A DNA stretch of 64,000 nucleotides from Diphasiastrum complanatum (Eukaryota; Streptophyta; Lycopodiopsida; Lycopodiales; Lycopodiaceae), in NCBI GenBank assembly GCA_029204225.1, contig CM055104.1, positions 43,679,148 to 43,743,147 of the forward strand. Direction: 5' to 3'. Positions 1 to 11,600 of the stretch are shown piece by piece (positions within the stretch are counted from its first letter, which is position 1; each line of letters begins with the position of its first letter). The notes under the pieces were generated by a model. It made no database searches. It was not told the DNA's origin and saw only the letters and a list, made by a program, of their open reading frames with translations. Both the position numbers and the translations under genes were made by a program.

Positions 1-643
1 AACAGCATATCAGTCGGTTAGGATCTCAAGAACCAAGTTGATAACCGGGTTTAGAACAGCAGGGTGAAAAGCCAATACCCGGCAAAACACGGAGATTACC
101 CTTAACCTCTTGATGCTGATGTTAACAACATGAAGCGACCTACCCTTCTTATTGCCAAGAAAAAAATTTAAACTTATAAATGACAAAAAGCATATTTACA
201 CAATGCTTTGAAACTTGCCCATCTCATGGCTTATGCACGTAACCTGGCTCGTCCTACTAGGCGTTGGGTTCCTAGGCAGAATAGGCTTGACTGGGCCAAC
301 TTCACATTACATAGTGTCAGGTACTTATATTCTGCCTCAGTGTGAACACGTTGGACTTGTAAATTGTAAATTGTAAATGTTGAAATGGCTCACACCGGCC
401 TATGGTGTTTTGTAAGAAAATGTAAATAGCAGATTAACTTGATGACCTACTTGTATTTGGTATAGGGTATTGGGTCTTAATTTAGAGGCTGCTGGATTGA
501 CCTCCTAAAAAGTAGGAGAGTTCACCGGTCAATGGGACACGTGTCATATGCTCACTGGGACACTTGGTCTAGTGTATGGGTGACACATTTCGGATGGTGG
601 TCCTACTCACTTGCATGTGTGTTAGGGTACTGCCAAGTGGGAG
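1..643. other. Non-coding stretch leading to an LTR
   Basis: I see no gene here. The last bases (about 633-643, reading CAAGTGGGAG) resemble the polypurine tract that precedes a Copia-type 3' LTR, and an LTR-like segment starts at 644. The preceding sequence shows no recognisable integrase or RNase H frame, so any internal region is degraded or absent. Confidence 0.4.
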
Positions 644-913
644 TGTTGACTGTGCATGGAGTATGCCATGTTTCAACTACTATGTAGCAGGTGGCTGGGA
701 GGAGACTTAGTAGTAGTGCTCTTAGGTGTTTATGCTAGTATCTTGACATGTACTTTGAGAAGAAATCAATAAAGTGGATATTGGGTGCCTACTTTCATGT
801 GCTTTGGGTTTGGTTTAGAGAGCTTTGTGAGACATAGGCTGGCTTGATGGAAAATGTGTCCAATTGCTAGGGGCACTAGGGAACTGATATACCATTGTGT
901 GGCGTCCTCAACA
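644..913 (+). mobile_element. Copia-like 3' or solo LTR
   Basis: The 270-bp segment starts TGTTGA and ends TCAACA, a perfect 6-bp terminal inversion with the TG...CA ends expected of LTRs. A purine-rich CAAGTGGGAG abuts its left end, where a polypurine tract belongs. AATAAA lies at about 767-772 and would suit a poly(A) signal in the R region. No partner LTR was seen in the window, so this is a 3' remnant or a solo LTR. The call rests on terminal signals only, without a coding match. Confidence 0.5.
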
Positions 914-1211
914 AATGATAACTTTGTTGAAGAGGGATGCAACACATAGAAAAGGCATGTGTCCCAACCAACAGAAAATGTCTAGTCAAAACCCTAACCA
1001 CTTCACCCCCAAGCCAAGGTGACTGAATGCAAGAGAGGAGGAGATCCTTGCTTCTGAAATCAGAAAATACAATGAGAAGATGGTCGAATTCCACAAGGTT
1101 AAATAATCTCCAAAAGCTAGAGAATATTCCCTCTTGGATCCCTCCAATCCTATCAAAAGCATTTGACCTCCTATTCTTGCACAAAAGCCGTCAATCAGCA
1201 TGCAAAAGCTC

Positions 1212-1328
1212 CATAGGTCCAATTAGACCCAACGGGGTTGGCTCAGTTGGTTGGCTTGGCATCCAAAGTTTCTTTGGTCCCAGGTTCGAGCCTCCCCTTG
1301 GAAACCAAGAAGCATAGGTCCAATTAGA
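1212..1328. repeat. 16-bp target-site duplication pair around the SINE
   Basis: Identical 16-mers CATAGGTCCAATTAGA occupy 1212-1227 and 1313-1328. They are the direct repeats made by LINE-type target-primed reverse transcription. The lack of mismatches suggests a fairly recent insertion. Confidence 0.88.
1228..1312 (+). mobile_element. Short tRNA-derived SINE, complete
   Basis: An 85-bp insertion carries an RNA polymerase III internal promoter. The A box (TTGGCTCAGTTGG) is at 1238-1250 and the B box (GGTTCGAGCCT) at 1283-1293. The spacing of about 33 bp is normal for tRNA-type promoters. The element is flanked by a perfect 16-bp target-site duplication (CATAGGTCCAATTAGA) at 1212-1227 and 1313-1328, which fixes both ends. 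There is no long tRNA-unrelated body. It is therefore either a minimal SINE or a retroposed tRNA-like transcript mobilised by a LINE. The flanking duplication makes a chance A/B-box match very unlikely. Confidence 0.85.
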
Positions 1329-1494
1329 GTACCTAGGCCCTCATAAGATTATTAATTACATTACCAGAATGACGTGGCGTAACTAACAACCTTATACACT
1401 GGAGTACCGGCTATCCATGTCAGGAATTATTCCGAATCCCACATACTGGACATGGACGTAACACCATAGAACTATTGTCAAGGCTATAATCGTG

Positions 1495-1619
1495 AAAGAC
1501 TTTATAGACGATTATTTTAAGAGGACGCATAGTTCAAGGGAACAATGCCCATAACTTAAAGACTTTATAGACGATCATTTAAGAACACATAATTGATTCA
1601 AGGGAACAATGCACATAGT
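1495..1619. repeat. Two-copy tandem duplication, unit about 62 bp
   Basis: Two adjacent units (about 1495-1557 and 1558-1619) share AAAGACTTTATAGACGAT near the start and TTCAAGGGAACAATG near the end, with small indels and substitutions between. There is no coding content. It looks like a local replication-slippage duplication that has since diverged. Confidence 0.7.
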
Positions 1620-4385
1620 TGATATCCTTGGACTATATTGAACTACGACCCATAACTTAGATCTCCCTAAAGCTTACCAAGGCTTGCATGCCATAGAGAC
1701 ATAGATGGGGTGAAATTTGAATTAACTACTAGCTGTAGTGCAACTACTTGACAAGAAAGTGCTTAAGGTATTCAAAGCAACCACAACAATACAAGAGACA
1801 AATAAATAGCTACGTCAAAGAAGCATTCACCATAGCATGCATCATTGGGGGTCAAGCACAAGATTGGACTCCTAGAGACTACACCTTCTGGATCGAGATT
1901 CCTAACATCTAGAAGGCTTTTAAGGTCTGTGAGTTTGTCATCTTCCTAGTATTATGGCATAGATTCTTCATTACATCCTTTACGGGTTCAAGACATCCAA
2001 GATGATTCTTGTCTACCAGATCATGCACGTCAATGCACAGATATACTTCAAACCCCATTCCAGCATATTTACTTTAGGTGTTTTGTAGATTGTGCAGCTA
2101 CTTCTTCCGGACAGAACTAATGAAAAAATTTTGTGAACTTGCTTATTGACTAGCCCAGAGATCTTGTTGTCAGCTGTCAGTTTATGAATGTGTCTGATCT
2201 GGCAGCTATCAAGTAATGCTGAAGGTCTGTTCAGAAAATGGAACGCGTTAAAACAACAAAAAATAGAAACTTATCATAATGGCATGAAAATAATAGCCGT
2301 ATTCTCCCAAATTCATGAACACTTTTTTCATCATGTCGTAAAGAATTCTGTTGCCTTCAAATTCAGCCTTAGTGGCATGCATTTGTAGCTATACGGAGGT
2401 AGCTTTAAACTTTCCATAATTCAAGAATGTGTTGATCAGCTGCCAGTATTTTCTTGATTCTGATTTTATTCTTTCATGACTATCCTTCCTTCCCAATGAT
2501 GTCACGTGCTACCTGTACATGCATTGCTATGGATATTTAATTTTAAAAATGTCTGACCAGGTTCATATGTGCAGGTCTGATTAGCAGTGTTAGGTTCGTA
2601 ATACTTGCAAAATAATCGTATAGTGGGATATATGAGCACACACTTCTTACTGTAGCTCAGAAAGGAAAATGAAGAAGAAAAAATTGTTAATATGAACTTT
2701 GACCAGCATGCACTCTTGTTCTGACATTTATCTGCATCAGGTTGCCGAGGGTAGATGGTCATTTGCATCAATATCCCCAATTGTCATCTTTTGAACTAGC
2801 TTTTGCTTGCCACGAACATTTTCTTGCTGTCTTGAATCCTTTTTTCTCTTTTGTCAGCTTCATGTTAATCAATCTTCTTAGAACATATAGAAAGATCGCT
2901 ACTAGGACCAGGAAACCAGTTGTGATGTCTGTTTGTCTGCCAACTAATTACTATCGCTTTTCACAGGTCAAGTTTGTATACTTGCTTCAAGTGTTATCAG
3001 TAGGTGCTAGCCTCCATCATGTGCGAGTCTACTCTTCACTTTTGGAGAAGTGATAGGAACTCATTTTCTGGTCGTTGTACAAATGTATGAAGCTAATGAG
3101 GACATGTACCTATATACCTAGGGGCTGACGATGTGAGCAGGGATGTTGTGGCATTTAGTCCAGGCTATCGATGATGCAGTTGATGGTCTAAGACTTGATG
3201 GTTGGACTCTGTAGGGTTGATGATTGGACAGGCAAGCTGGCTTGTGCTGATTCTTTCTATCTTCAGAGTTGCATTTTGCCCGCCAGCTATGCTTTCTAGT
3301 TAGGTTTTGAGGAAGCAGAAGTGATGAAATGGAAAATGTTGTTCATTTGAATAGGGACTGCATTTAATTGGCCTTCATCATTACTGAGATTGTCCTTTAC
3401 CTATGCAGGAGTGATAGAAACTCAATACATTGACTGCTGTACAAATGTCGGAAAGCTAATAATGTGCACATATGTTCGTGCATGTCACTGACACTACTCT
3501 AGGGTGCATGAAATGCTATAGCATTTGGTCCATGCTATGCATGATGAAGCTGATGGTATGAGACTTTGCGGTTGGACTCCATAGGGTTGAAGATTGCACG
3601 TCTCCATTGTGTTATGCCGGGTATTATCCTAGACATAACATTCATATATCAAGAAAATGCAAATACAATATCTACTCAAGCGAGAAGTATACATATACAA
3701 TGCAAATACAATATCTACTCAAGAAAGTGTTGGGAGAAGGAAAGGATGCTCAATAGAGAAATGGCTGCATTCTATGGATGCACTATTGGGCTCTATGGAA
3801 TAATCCTTCTCCTAATGCATGACTACGACTATCAAATTCGAACAAAGCTATCGCACTATTGTCACGTTCGAATTCCAAGTGATTCTAACTTTGAAATCAT
3901 CATAATCTATAATTGATTTCGTAGACAAACATAACAGAATAAACATTGTTGTCGAAGTATTCGATAATTCAGACAAATCGATAAGAGAACATAATCAGAT
4001 TACAAATAGAACAGAGAAGCATTTGATCATTCTGACATAATACTGAATGTCATAAAATTGTATGATCAATTGAGTAAGTAGCATGTACAAATTAAAAGAA
4101 TCGTGAGCACAAAACAATTGCGGATGCAACCGCGTACTGGAAACTATCTCCGAGTGTCTGATTGGCTTTGTTGGCACTTCCGCTAATAAGCAGTAAGTGG
4201 TGTTCTAGCAATGTGCTATACTAATCTCCAAGATCAATATGCAAAAGAAAGATCAAGCTAACTTAGAAAGTGATCAACTATTTATACTAGTTATGAATGC
4301 CGTTTAGGCTTATCCAAATGATAGTTGAAGACAACTGTATGGTCGCAGATCGCAATTGGCACTTAGCCACAATACGCTGTCAGTG
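1620..4385. other. Intergenic stretch without a recognisable gene
   Basis: No reading frame here resembles a known protein, and the open frames are short. The stretch contains diverged direct repeats at 3049-3236 and 3409-3597. It also holds a shorter pair, a 24-bp string starting ATGCAAATACAATATC at about 3656-3679 and 3699-3722. Confidence 0.5.
3049..3597. repeat. Diverged direct repeat pair, about 190 bp, period about 360 bp
   Basis: Segments 3049-3236 and 3409-3597 share an ordered series of blocks: GTGATAGAAACTCA, TGTACAAATGT, GCATTTAGTCCAGGCTAT-like, and GGTTGGACTC with ATAGGGTTGA. Both lie in the same orientation. No coding frame is conserved, so this looks like an old local duplication of non-coding DNA. 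Confidence 0.65.
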
Positions 4386-4561
4386 TGTGGTATCAGTGAG
4401 AGCGCATAAAACGTCTCCGAAACAGTAAAGAAAGTACATGTAAATAAATTATTAAGTAGTAAAACTGAACCATACTATGCTTTGAAATGGGAAATGTAAT
4501 GTTTAAACATGCTCTACTGGGGATGATAAATGATGTAATGCGAGCTGCTACAGGGAGTAGA

Positions 4562-5005
4562 TGTAGGCAATCAAAGTGCCAAGATCTTTCTAACATTCAA
4601 TCTCCATATAGAAGAAGAAGAAGAAGAAGAAGAGGGAGAGGGTTAGGCGCCCTCAAGGAGAGAGAAAGTAGTAGCAATGCTTGAAAGGGAATGAATTGAA
4701 AATGAACAATGAGTACATACAAATAGGCCTTTCAAGGGCCTAGACTCTATTAAACTCTAAGTTCTAGAACCTTCCAAACCCACTACTAATTATAGGGCAC
4801 CCCCAAAAGTCAAGATAGGGTCCCTTGACATAATTAGACTTTACTTGGACCCACGAGTTAGTACTAGACCAAAATTGCGTCCAACTTAACTAAAACTGAC
4901 TTAACATGGTCTAAATAAAAACCTAACCCATGGTTGCACAAGTCTCGACCTTTTGGGTCAAAGTAACCTATGGGAAATTAACATTATCATTTATTATTTC
5001 TAACG
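4562..5005 (-). repeat. Left (3') LTR of the non-autonomous Copia element
   Basis: The LTR is 444 bp. It starts TGTAGG and ends TAACG, where the other LTR ends TAACA. It contains a GAA microsatellite at about 4611-4632. It holds about 90 bp (about 4859-4950) that are missing from the other LTR. A purine-rich tract is not clear at its inner border. Confidence 0.88.
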
Positions 5006-5403
5006 AAGTGCGGTAGCATCAAGTCGAAGAGTGAAGACAAAGCATGCTTCATCCAAAGTTAGTAACCAAAAAACCAGCCACAAGCCGAAATATGGATTTG
5101 CAATCCATCATTGGTTCCCACATGATTCCATAAGTCTTCTTACCACAAGAAACATAAAGAAGAATATGATATTCTTTTACCATCACATCCTCCCGAATCT
5201 TACTATCAATGATCTGCTCACCAACACTAGGTAAGAAAACATTGTCATCATAAGAAGTAATCATCAAAACAGGAAAATCAGCATAAGGTACTGATTTTGG
5301 TGAGGCATGTGTGTTTCCTCCAAGGTATAAAGATGCTTTGTTATCCCGCAAAGACTCGGACAGCCAACAAGAGGCTGTAGCAGGCTGTCCAACAGCCACA
5401 AAA

Positions 5404-6129
5404 TCACCAACACTTTGCTGTCCAAAGTGTTCCAAATGTGGACCTTGCTGTCCAAAAACCTTCCACGGGCCGTTCCCGATGCATAATAGGATGCTCACGA
5501 TGTAACATAGGCTGAAAATGATCAATAAACCATGGCTGAATATGCTGTCCACCATCTTCAAGAAAAAAACCAGCAGCTTGCCACTTTGAACACCCAAAAA
5601 AATCCAACAACATGCCACTTTGAACCAATGTACTAATTGACATGATTTTTTTCCCTCCTCCATTAGTACAAAATGGCTTCAAAGAATGCTTGATTTCAGC
5701 CTTTTCCAAAACATTAACTTGAGAAGCTTGCTCATAAAGTTCTTCACTAATGCATCCATCATTTGCAACAAATGGCTCAAGAGAAGAAGAATGCTCTACC
5801 ATACCAACATTCCGATGCAAACTTGTACTTGTAGAAAGACAATGATCAAACTTTGCATGTCTTTGCTCTTCTACCTTCAAAGAGGATGAAGTAGAGAGGA
5901 GAAAGCATGATGATGAATCTTTTACTTGGTATATCTTTAAAAGTGTTTCCCAAGCACTCTTAAAAGTCTTGCAAAGTCTCAAATGATGTAAGATAGATCT
6001 TGTTACCGATAAAATCTTGATCATCACGTTGATGCCAAACCTCAGCTTGCAACTCCATGAAAAATAGTTGATGCCATCCAACATATCTTCGCCCGAACAA
6101 GTACGAATTGCTCCCAAATCTCTTGTCAT
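5404..6129 (-). pseudogene. Gag-like frame of the non-autonomous Copia element
   Basis: The frame of about 240 residues begins near MTRDLGAIRTCSGE. It carries DGINYFSWSCKLRFGI around residues 19-34, which resembles the conserved Gag N-terminal pattern of plant Copia elements (L-x-G-x-N-Y-x-x-W). SAWETLLKIYQ near residue 58 matches the following UBN2-type Gag helix. The C-terminal part drifts into low-similarity sequence and no CCHC zinc knuckle is present. An overlapping frame (5049-5663) continues parts of it, which suggests a frameshift. It is the only protein-like frame of the element. Function is inferred from family resemblance. Confidence 0.6.
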
Positions 6130-6953
6130 AAGAACCAGCCAAGAAGATAAACTTTTTCAAACCCTAAATGTGCCCTAATAGACACAAAAACCAACAAGTA
6201 TCAAATCTGAAAAATCAGCACCAGAATGTGTTGAAACCACACATTAGATGGATGTAGGAACCTGCCCTCCTACAAGCCTTGTGTGCTGAAAATTTCAGCC
6301 TGAAATTGCATCACAAACTCAAAAAACCAGCAAGCAAAGAATTAGGTTAGCCTCCAACAAAGCTTTTTCCGAAACCCTTCTTTCTTGCCAAAAAGTGTGA
6401 ACAATACACACACGGATAGAGATGTTGCAAACACCCTACAAATGGTAATATGCTGTCCAATTTTCAGCCTCGGAATGTGATCGGATCATCACAAAAAATT
6501 AGCACCTTCTTCCACACCTGGAAACAAGCAAAAAGAAGCGGATCTTCACTTTGTAAAATCAGCAAGGGTGCTGATTTTTCAGCCAAATCAAAAGATAAAA
6601 ATTGATTGTAGATGGGTGCCCTCCTGCAAAGGAGCAAATCTGAAAAATAGGGCAACATCGGACCAATGGAAGTAGGATAAACCTACACGGATGTGGGTGA
6701 CCTAAAAGTAGCCCCGAAGAAGATAATTAATGGCGCCTTCCTGCAACCTGAAAAATCAGCAAACAACAACCTGATTTTGGGCGCCCAAAATCCTATTATC
6801 TTCTTTGGTGTGTGGCGCCCTCCTGCAAAACGGAAAAGAGTCAAAATTGAACGGATCTTCACTCCAAAAAATCAACAAAGGTGCTGAATTTTTGTGATCC
6901 CTAAGTGAAGACGATCTCTTTTGGTAGGGCGCCCTAAATCAAGCATAGAAGAT

Positions 6954-6970
6954 CCATGGCTCTGATACCT
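6954..6970 (-). promoter_or_regulatory. Primer-binding site (initiator tRNA-Met type)
   Basis: The minus strand reads AGGTATCAGAGCCATGG immediately inside the LTR. It matches the GGTATCAGAGC core of plant Copia primer-binding sites and sets the element's orientation. Confidence 0.85.
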
Positions 6971-7335
6971 TGTAGGCAATCAAAGTGCCAAGATCCTTCT
7001 AACATTCAATCTCCATATACAAGAAGAAGAAGAAGAAGAAGAAGAAGAAGAGGGAGAGGGTTAGGCGCCCTCAAGGAGAGAGAAAGTAGTAGCAATGCTT
7101 GAAAGGGAATGAATTACAAATGAACAATGAGTACATATAAATAGGCCTGCCAAGGGCCTAGACTCTTCCAAACTGTAAGTTCTAGAACCTTCCAAACCCA
7201 CTACTAGTTGTAGGGCACCCCCAAAAGTCAAGATAGGGTCCCTTAACATAATTAGACTTTACTTGGACCCACGAGTTACCTTTTGGGTCAAAGTAACCTA
7301 TGGGAAACTAACATTGTCATCTATTATTTCTAACA
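6971..7335 (-). repeat. Right (5') LTR of the non-autonomous Copia element
   Basis: The LTR is 365 bp, starts TGTAGG and ends TAACA. A GAA repeat lies at about 7020-7050. Relative to its partner it lacks about 90 bp between CACGAGTTA and CCTTTTGGGTC, and it has scattered substitutions. The insertion is therefore not recent. Confidence 0.88.
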
Positions 7336-8239
7336 ATAGAGCAGGGGTGTACTTCTGGCTTCGTCTGGAAGACTGTCGAAGAGATGTGCGTCTCATCCTA
7401 GTAGGTCGAATAGCGGGTTGCAACATGACTGTCTAATACAGTCTCTAATCTTTGTGTGTAAGTGTGTGTGCATGTGTATCATCGTCATCATCATCATCAT
7501 CATCCTCGGCGTCAGCTGGCTCTAGATCTGTACTAGGTCTCCTCCTGGAAAAGAATGATGAGTTGTGGTGTTGGGTGACTATACTGATCTGTCTGACATA
7601 AGTCTTGTCGTATGAGGAACATCTCTCATACCATAAGTGCGATGCAACGTGGATCCTCGTATGTGATGAGTGAGTTTAGTGTAACAGGCATATCTCGGAA
7701 TAAGCAATGATATCTCCCTAATCTCGTAGTAGGTAGGGCATCGGAAGATGAAGTGCTCCTCACACTCCACCTCATGTAAAGAACATAACCGAAAATCCTT
7801 TCCTCTCTCGGAATACCCTGGAACCGTCCGGACTCAATCCCAAGTAGATGTATAGAAATACGAAGCTGACCAAGTATGAACCTGAGGCCATGAGACAGTC
7901 CAGAAGCGAGGTAATGTGGTAAAATAGGGAACCTGGCTGTATCCAACACTAAGAAATGAGTTCGATAGTAATCAAGTTTGACCCCTAACTGGCCTTGTCA
8001 GTCTCGATCAAGATATGCTCTATAAATAAAACGTTCGATAAACTGGTGTGTACCCAAAGGGAGGTCTGTGATAGAGATACCAAATGTCTCAAGGAGGCGA
8101 GATGCCTGGGAGAACCATGACAATTGATAGCCCTGATCATGAAGATGTTGGGAGGAGGTGAGCGTTGCTTGTGTGTATCTCTGCTCAAAAACCGGGAACA
8201 ACTGGAGTCGTTGGATGTATGTGATAAGCAAGAAGATGG

Positions 8240-8240
<1 letters not shown>

Positions 8241-8294
<54 letters not shown>
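8241..8294 (-). repeat. (GA)n microsatellite, tail of the main LINE
   Basis: About 27 uninterrupted GA units lie on the plus strand (TC on the LINE strand), followed by ATTAGAATTAGAATTATTATTATTA. In LINE orientation the 3' hairpin comes first, then short TAA/TTCTAA units, then (TC)n. This is the layout of a simple-repeat LINE tail. Confidence 0.85.
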
Positions 8295-8298
<4 letters not shown>

Positions 8299-8322
8299 AG
8301 AATTAGAATTATTATTATTAAC

Positions 8323-8351
8323 GTCTTTTGGTACCCAAAGGTACATAAGAC
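8323..8351 (-). other. 3'-terminal stem-loop of the main LINE
   Basis: On the plus strand GTCTT (8323-8327) pairs with AAGAC (8347-8351), and GTACC (8331-8335) pairs with GGTAC (8340-8344) around a CAAA loop. The same position in a second copy (18626-18655) has a different inner stem that still pairs. Many LINE reverse transcriptases recognise a 3' stem-loop of their RNA, so this is a likely template recognition site. Confidence 0.7.
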
Positions 8352-8689
8352 AAAAGAGAGTACAAAAAGTAAGGAGCATTGTCCGCATACTTATTTACTA
8401 GTAAAAAGAAAAGAACTAGCATATCTATCTCTCTATCTCTAAGAAGTATCAAGCTTGACCACCAGCTTGTGAGGGTACAATGCAAGAGCTTAACCACCTG
8501 CTCTGCGGAGGAGACTAGCTACGAGCAAGATGGAAATAGTGAGTGATTGTAGTAGTGGAGCGTGCTGTAGACTAGCGGGAAGCCCGTGAAGATCTAGTGA
8601 TCCTGGATCTAGCAGAAGTACGTGAGACTCTCTGTGTCTTCAATCTTCGAATGGGGACTTCAAAATCCACAACTCAAATATCCTCTCTG

Positions 8690-11600
8690 TCTCGCTTCTG
8701 GAAAAACTGGGTATTATGAGCTTGACTGTGATCCATATCTGGGGTAGGTAGAAGTGAAGCTCGTAGAGTATACATCTCTCTCAATAGAAGACCTACACAT
8801 TTGGGGTCTGGATACTCGAGGAAGGATCGCAACGTGAGAGGAGTATCTCTGTATAAGAAGTGGTATCGCTCCTTGATCTCATAATATACTGGACAACGAA
8901 AGATGAAACGAAACTTGTCCTCCACCTCCTGAAGAGAACAAATCTGACATATCCTATGCAATCTGGGAGTGTCCATGTATCTACCCGTCTCGATAGCCAA
9001 CTGATGAGAAGAGACTCGAAGCTGTCCCATACGGTACCTTAGACCAAAAGATAATGGCTTTATAAGATATGCTGGAAGGATAGGAGTACCCGCAGTATCC
9101 AACCGTAGTATATGTATGCCATAGAAATGTATCTTGACCTTATCAGGGTAAGGCTGTGATCATATAGTGCATATGTAGCTCCGATAAATCTGTTGTCTGA
9201 TATAAGCATGGGTCCCGCTCGGAAGATCAAGTACAGATAAGCCCCAAGTCCGAAGAAGGGTTGAGACACTGCCAAACCAAGAATGCTTGGCCCCCTGTCC
9301 AGCAATGGTGCGTGATGAAATGAGAGCAGCAACAATATATCTGGAAGTGTCTAACTTTGATATCCTGTGAAGAAAGGTAATGATCTGAACCATAGCACCG
9401 ATAACCAAGGGAGGGGAAGCAAACTCCGCTAATATGATATCATGTGGCACCGAGAGATCCCTCCAAGTATCATGTGATAAATCCGGACACCAAGTCTCAG
9501 CAGAGTATAAAACAACCGGGGAGACAGTGGTAGAAAAGAGCAAGCATCTGGTAGCAGGGTCCTGCACATAATATGTGGAACAGAATCTCTCCATATGAAC
9601 AAGAGAAGTATGCCCCTTACGGAGTCTTGTGAGGGCTGCCGGTGGAAATGTGAGTAGTGGACCAGAGAAAAGTACTCCCAAATAAGTGTAAGAGGTCACA
9701 ATCTCAATCGACAACCCATCATAATAGAAGGTCACATCTCTCATATGCTGTCTGTTGGTGTTGAACACCATAATCTTGGTCTTCTTAGTATTAACTGTCA
9801 ATCCCCAAAGTTGACAGAAGTGATGTAAAGCAGAAAGGTGTCTCTATAAGCCAGATGCAGAGGATGAGAGAAGAACCACATCATCAGCGTATAGGAGAAT
9901 GGGGATAATAATATCTGCTAACGGACAACCCTCTTCACCTTCCTCGTAAATAATCCGCTCGAGGTCATCAATATATAGTGCAAAGAGAGTAGGTAATAAG
10001 GGGCAGCCCTGCTTCACGCCAATGGTAGAATGTATCAGCGGGGACCAATCACTACCTTCCCTGAAACGCGCCCAAACTCGCTCATATAAAGTAATGATCG
10101 CGACAATAGTCTCGTCTGTGAAGCCAAGTGAAGATAATCTCTGGAAAAGGAGATGTCTCGGAACTGAGTCAAAAGCTTTGCGGAAGTCCACAAAGCAACA
10201 ATAAAATCTTTGTCTCTGATGTTGTGCCTCCTCAATGATGCATCTCAAAATGAAAATTTGATCTGAGGTAGAGTATCCTAGTCTGAACCCAACCTGACCC
10301 TTAGCATGTAAATCCTCAATCTCAGCAAAAGATCCAGTAGACGTCTGTAAAATGGAACCATAAATCTTAGACAAAGTGTGACCAATCATAATAGTGCGGT
10401 AGTTTTCTACATTCATGGGATCACCTGCCTTTAGGATGGGATGAAGGATATTAGTGCACCATGCAGTAGGAAAACCAGAGGTCACAGCGGTGTTGAAAGC
10501 GTGAGCAATATAAGGTGAGATAAGGTGTGCTACAGGTTTTAGGAAATCTAGGTTTAGAGATTCATAGTCAGCGGCTTTATGAAGTTTGGCATGTTTAATG
10601 GCATTTTCAACCATGTGTGGAGTAAAAAGCGTGTAGTGGGTAGGTCGTGGTGAGAGTAAGGTAGGAGGGGAGTCTAGGGTATAAAGTTTCGTGGCATATT
10701 CGACCCAGGATTCGGTTGCTATGGGGGCCAAAGTCAAAGAGGATTTGGTGAAATGTTTTCAGAAAAAGGAGGAGGAAGGGGAATCTAAAGAGTCGATCAA
10801 CCTTTGGCAGAGTGATTGTAGGTATGTTATCTTCTTTGTTCTGGTGGCTCTATGATACTTTTTCTGGTGTTGTTTAAGTGTTGCAGGGGAGTGTAATCTG
10901 GCATGTACCACATGTCTGTGAAGAGAGCGACATTCTGCATCATACCAGCGGTTGTGAACATGTCTATAAGATGATATCGTCTTGGTGGGGAAAGATGAGG
11001 ACGCTGCAGTTAAGAGGGATTTAGAGAGGAAAGTGGCTTGTTGGTCAACTGATGCCGTGAAAGGTAAGCTAGTAAGTAGTTGGGACATGGTTGTGGTGTA
11101 GTTTGTGAGTCCAGAGTCAGTAAAAGGGACACGTTTGTGAGTAGAAGAGGAGCGTGGAACTTTAGAAGACGGGGTTACGTGACCAAGTGAGGCGTAGGAG
11201 TGAGTGATTAGAAATGGTAGGAGGTGTAATGGAGAAATCAGAGATGTGAGGGATCAAAGCAGGTGATCCAATAAAGTAGTCAACTACACTATGTCCTCCA
11301 CCATGAGGATAACATGTAAACACTGATGAGGAAGGCCACTGTGTGAGGCCATTCAGGTAAGCAAGAGAATGTGTCTCCGCAAGAGTAATCAACTGCTCTC
11401 CAAAAGATGTAACTGAAGTGTGTGCATCCTGTGATACTCGATCTAGTCCCATATCCAGAGGGTGAAGCCGGAGAAAGTCAGTATCTGCATGAAATTCTAT
11501 CTGTCCGGAGCTAGTATGGGTGTTGAAATCTCCTGCTAATAAAATGTAGCCCTGTTGAGAAAAAAACAGCAATATCATCTGAAAGTGCCTGAAAAGGGTC

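Larger units (their letters stand above)
4562..7335 (-). mobile_element. Non-autonomous Copia-type LTR retrotransposon
   Basis: Two direct repeats starting TGTAGGCAATCAAAGTGCC bound about 1.97 kb of internal DNA. Next to the right-hand (5') LTR, on the minus strand, is AGGTATCAGAGCCATGG (about 6954-6970), the typical plant Copia primer-binding site complementary to initiator tRNA-Met. The element is therefore read on the minus strand. The interior encodes only a Gag-like frame; no protease, integrase or reverse transcriptase is visible, so it must rely on another element. Flanking pentamers GTAGA (4557-4561) and ATAGA (7336-7340) match at four of five positions and probably are the target duplication. 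It sits inside an older LINE 3' UTR. Confidence 0.88.
4386..8236 (-). mobile_element. Old 5'-truncated LINE, split by a Copia insertion
   Basis: The 3' coding part lies at about 7580-8232 on the minus strand. Its protein (GYQLSWFSQASRLLETFGIS..LPLGTH, then LRFILGQLRIS) aligns with the C-terminal region of the neighbouring larger LINE (HSWFGSVSTLLRTWGLSVLDLPSGTH, then LRYRMGQLRVS). The 3' UTR continues at 4386-4561: AAAACGTCTCCG and GATGTAATGCGAGCTGC there match 3' UTR words of the LINE at 18.6-18.9 kb (AAAACGTCTCCG, GATGTAATGTGAGCTGC). A Copia element at 4562-7335 separates the two parts. The 5' end is truncated near 8236, directly against the (GA)n tract of the next LINE. Frameshifts make it a pseudogene. 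The terminal hairpin seen in other copies is not visible here. Confidence 0.75.

Noticed and set aside
876-1317. Overlapping frames of 78-102 residues.
   Set aside because: They run across the SINE and non-coding DNA on both strands, and no motif is recognisable.
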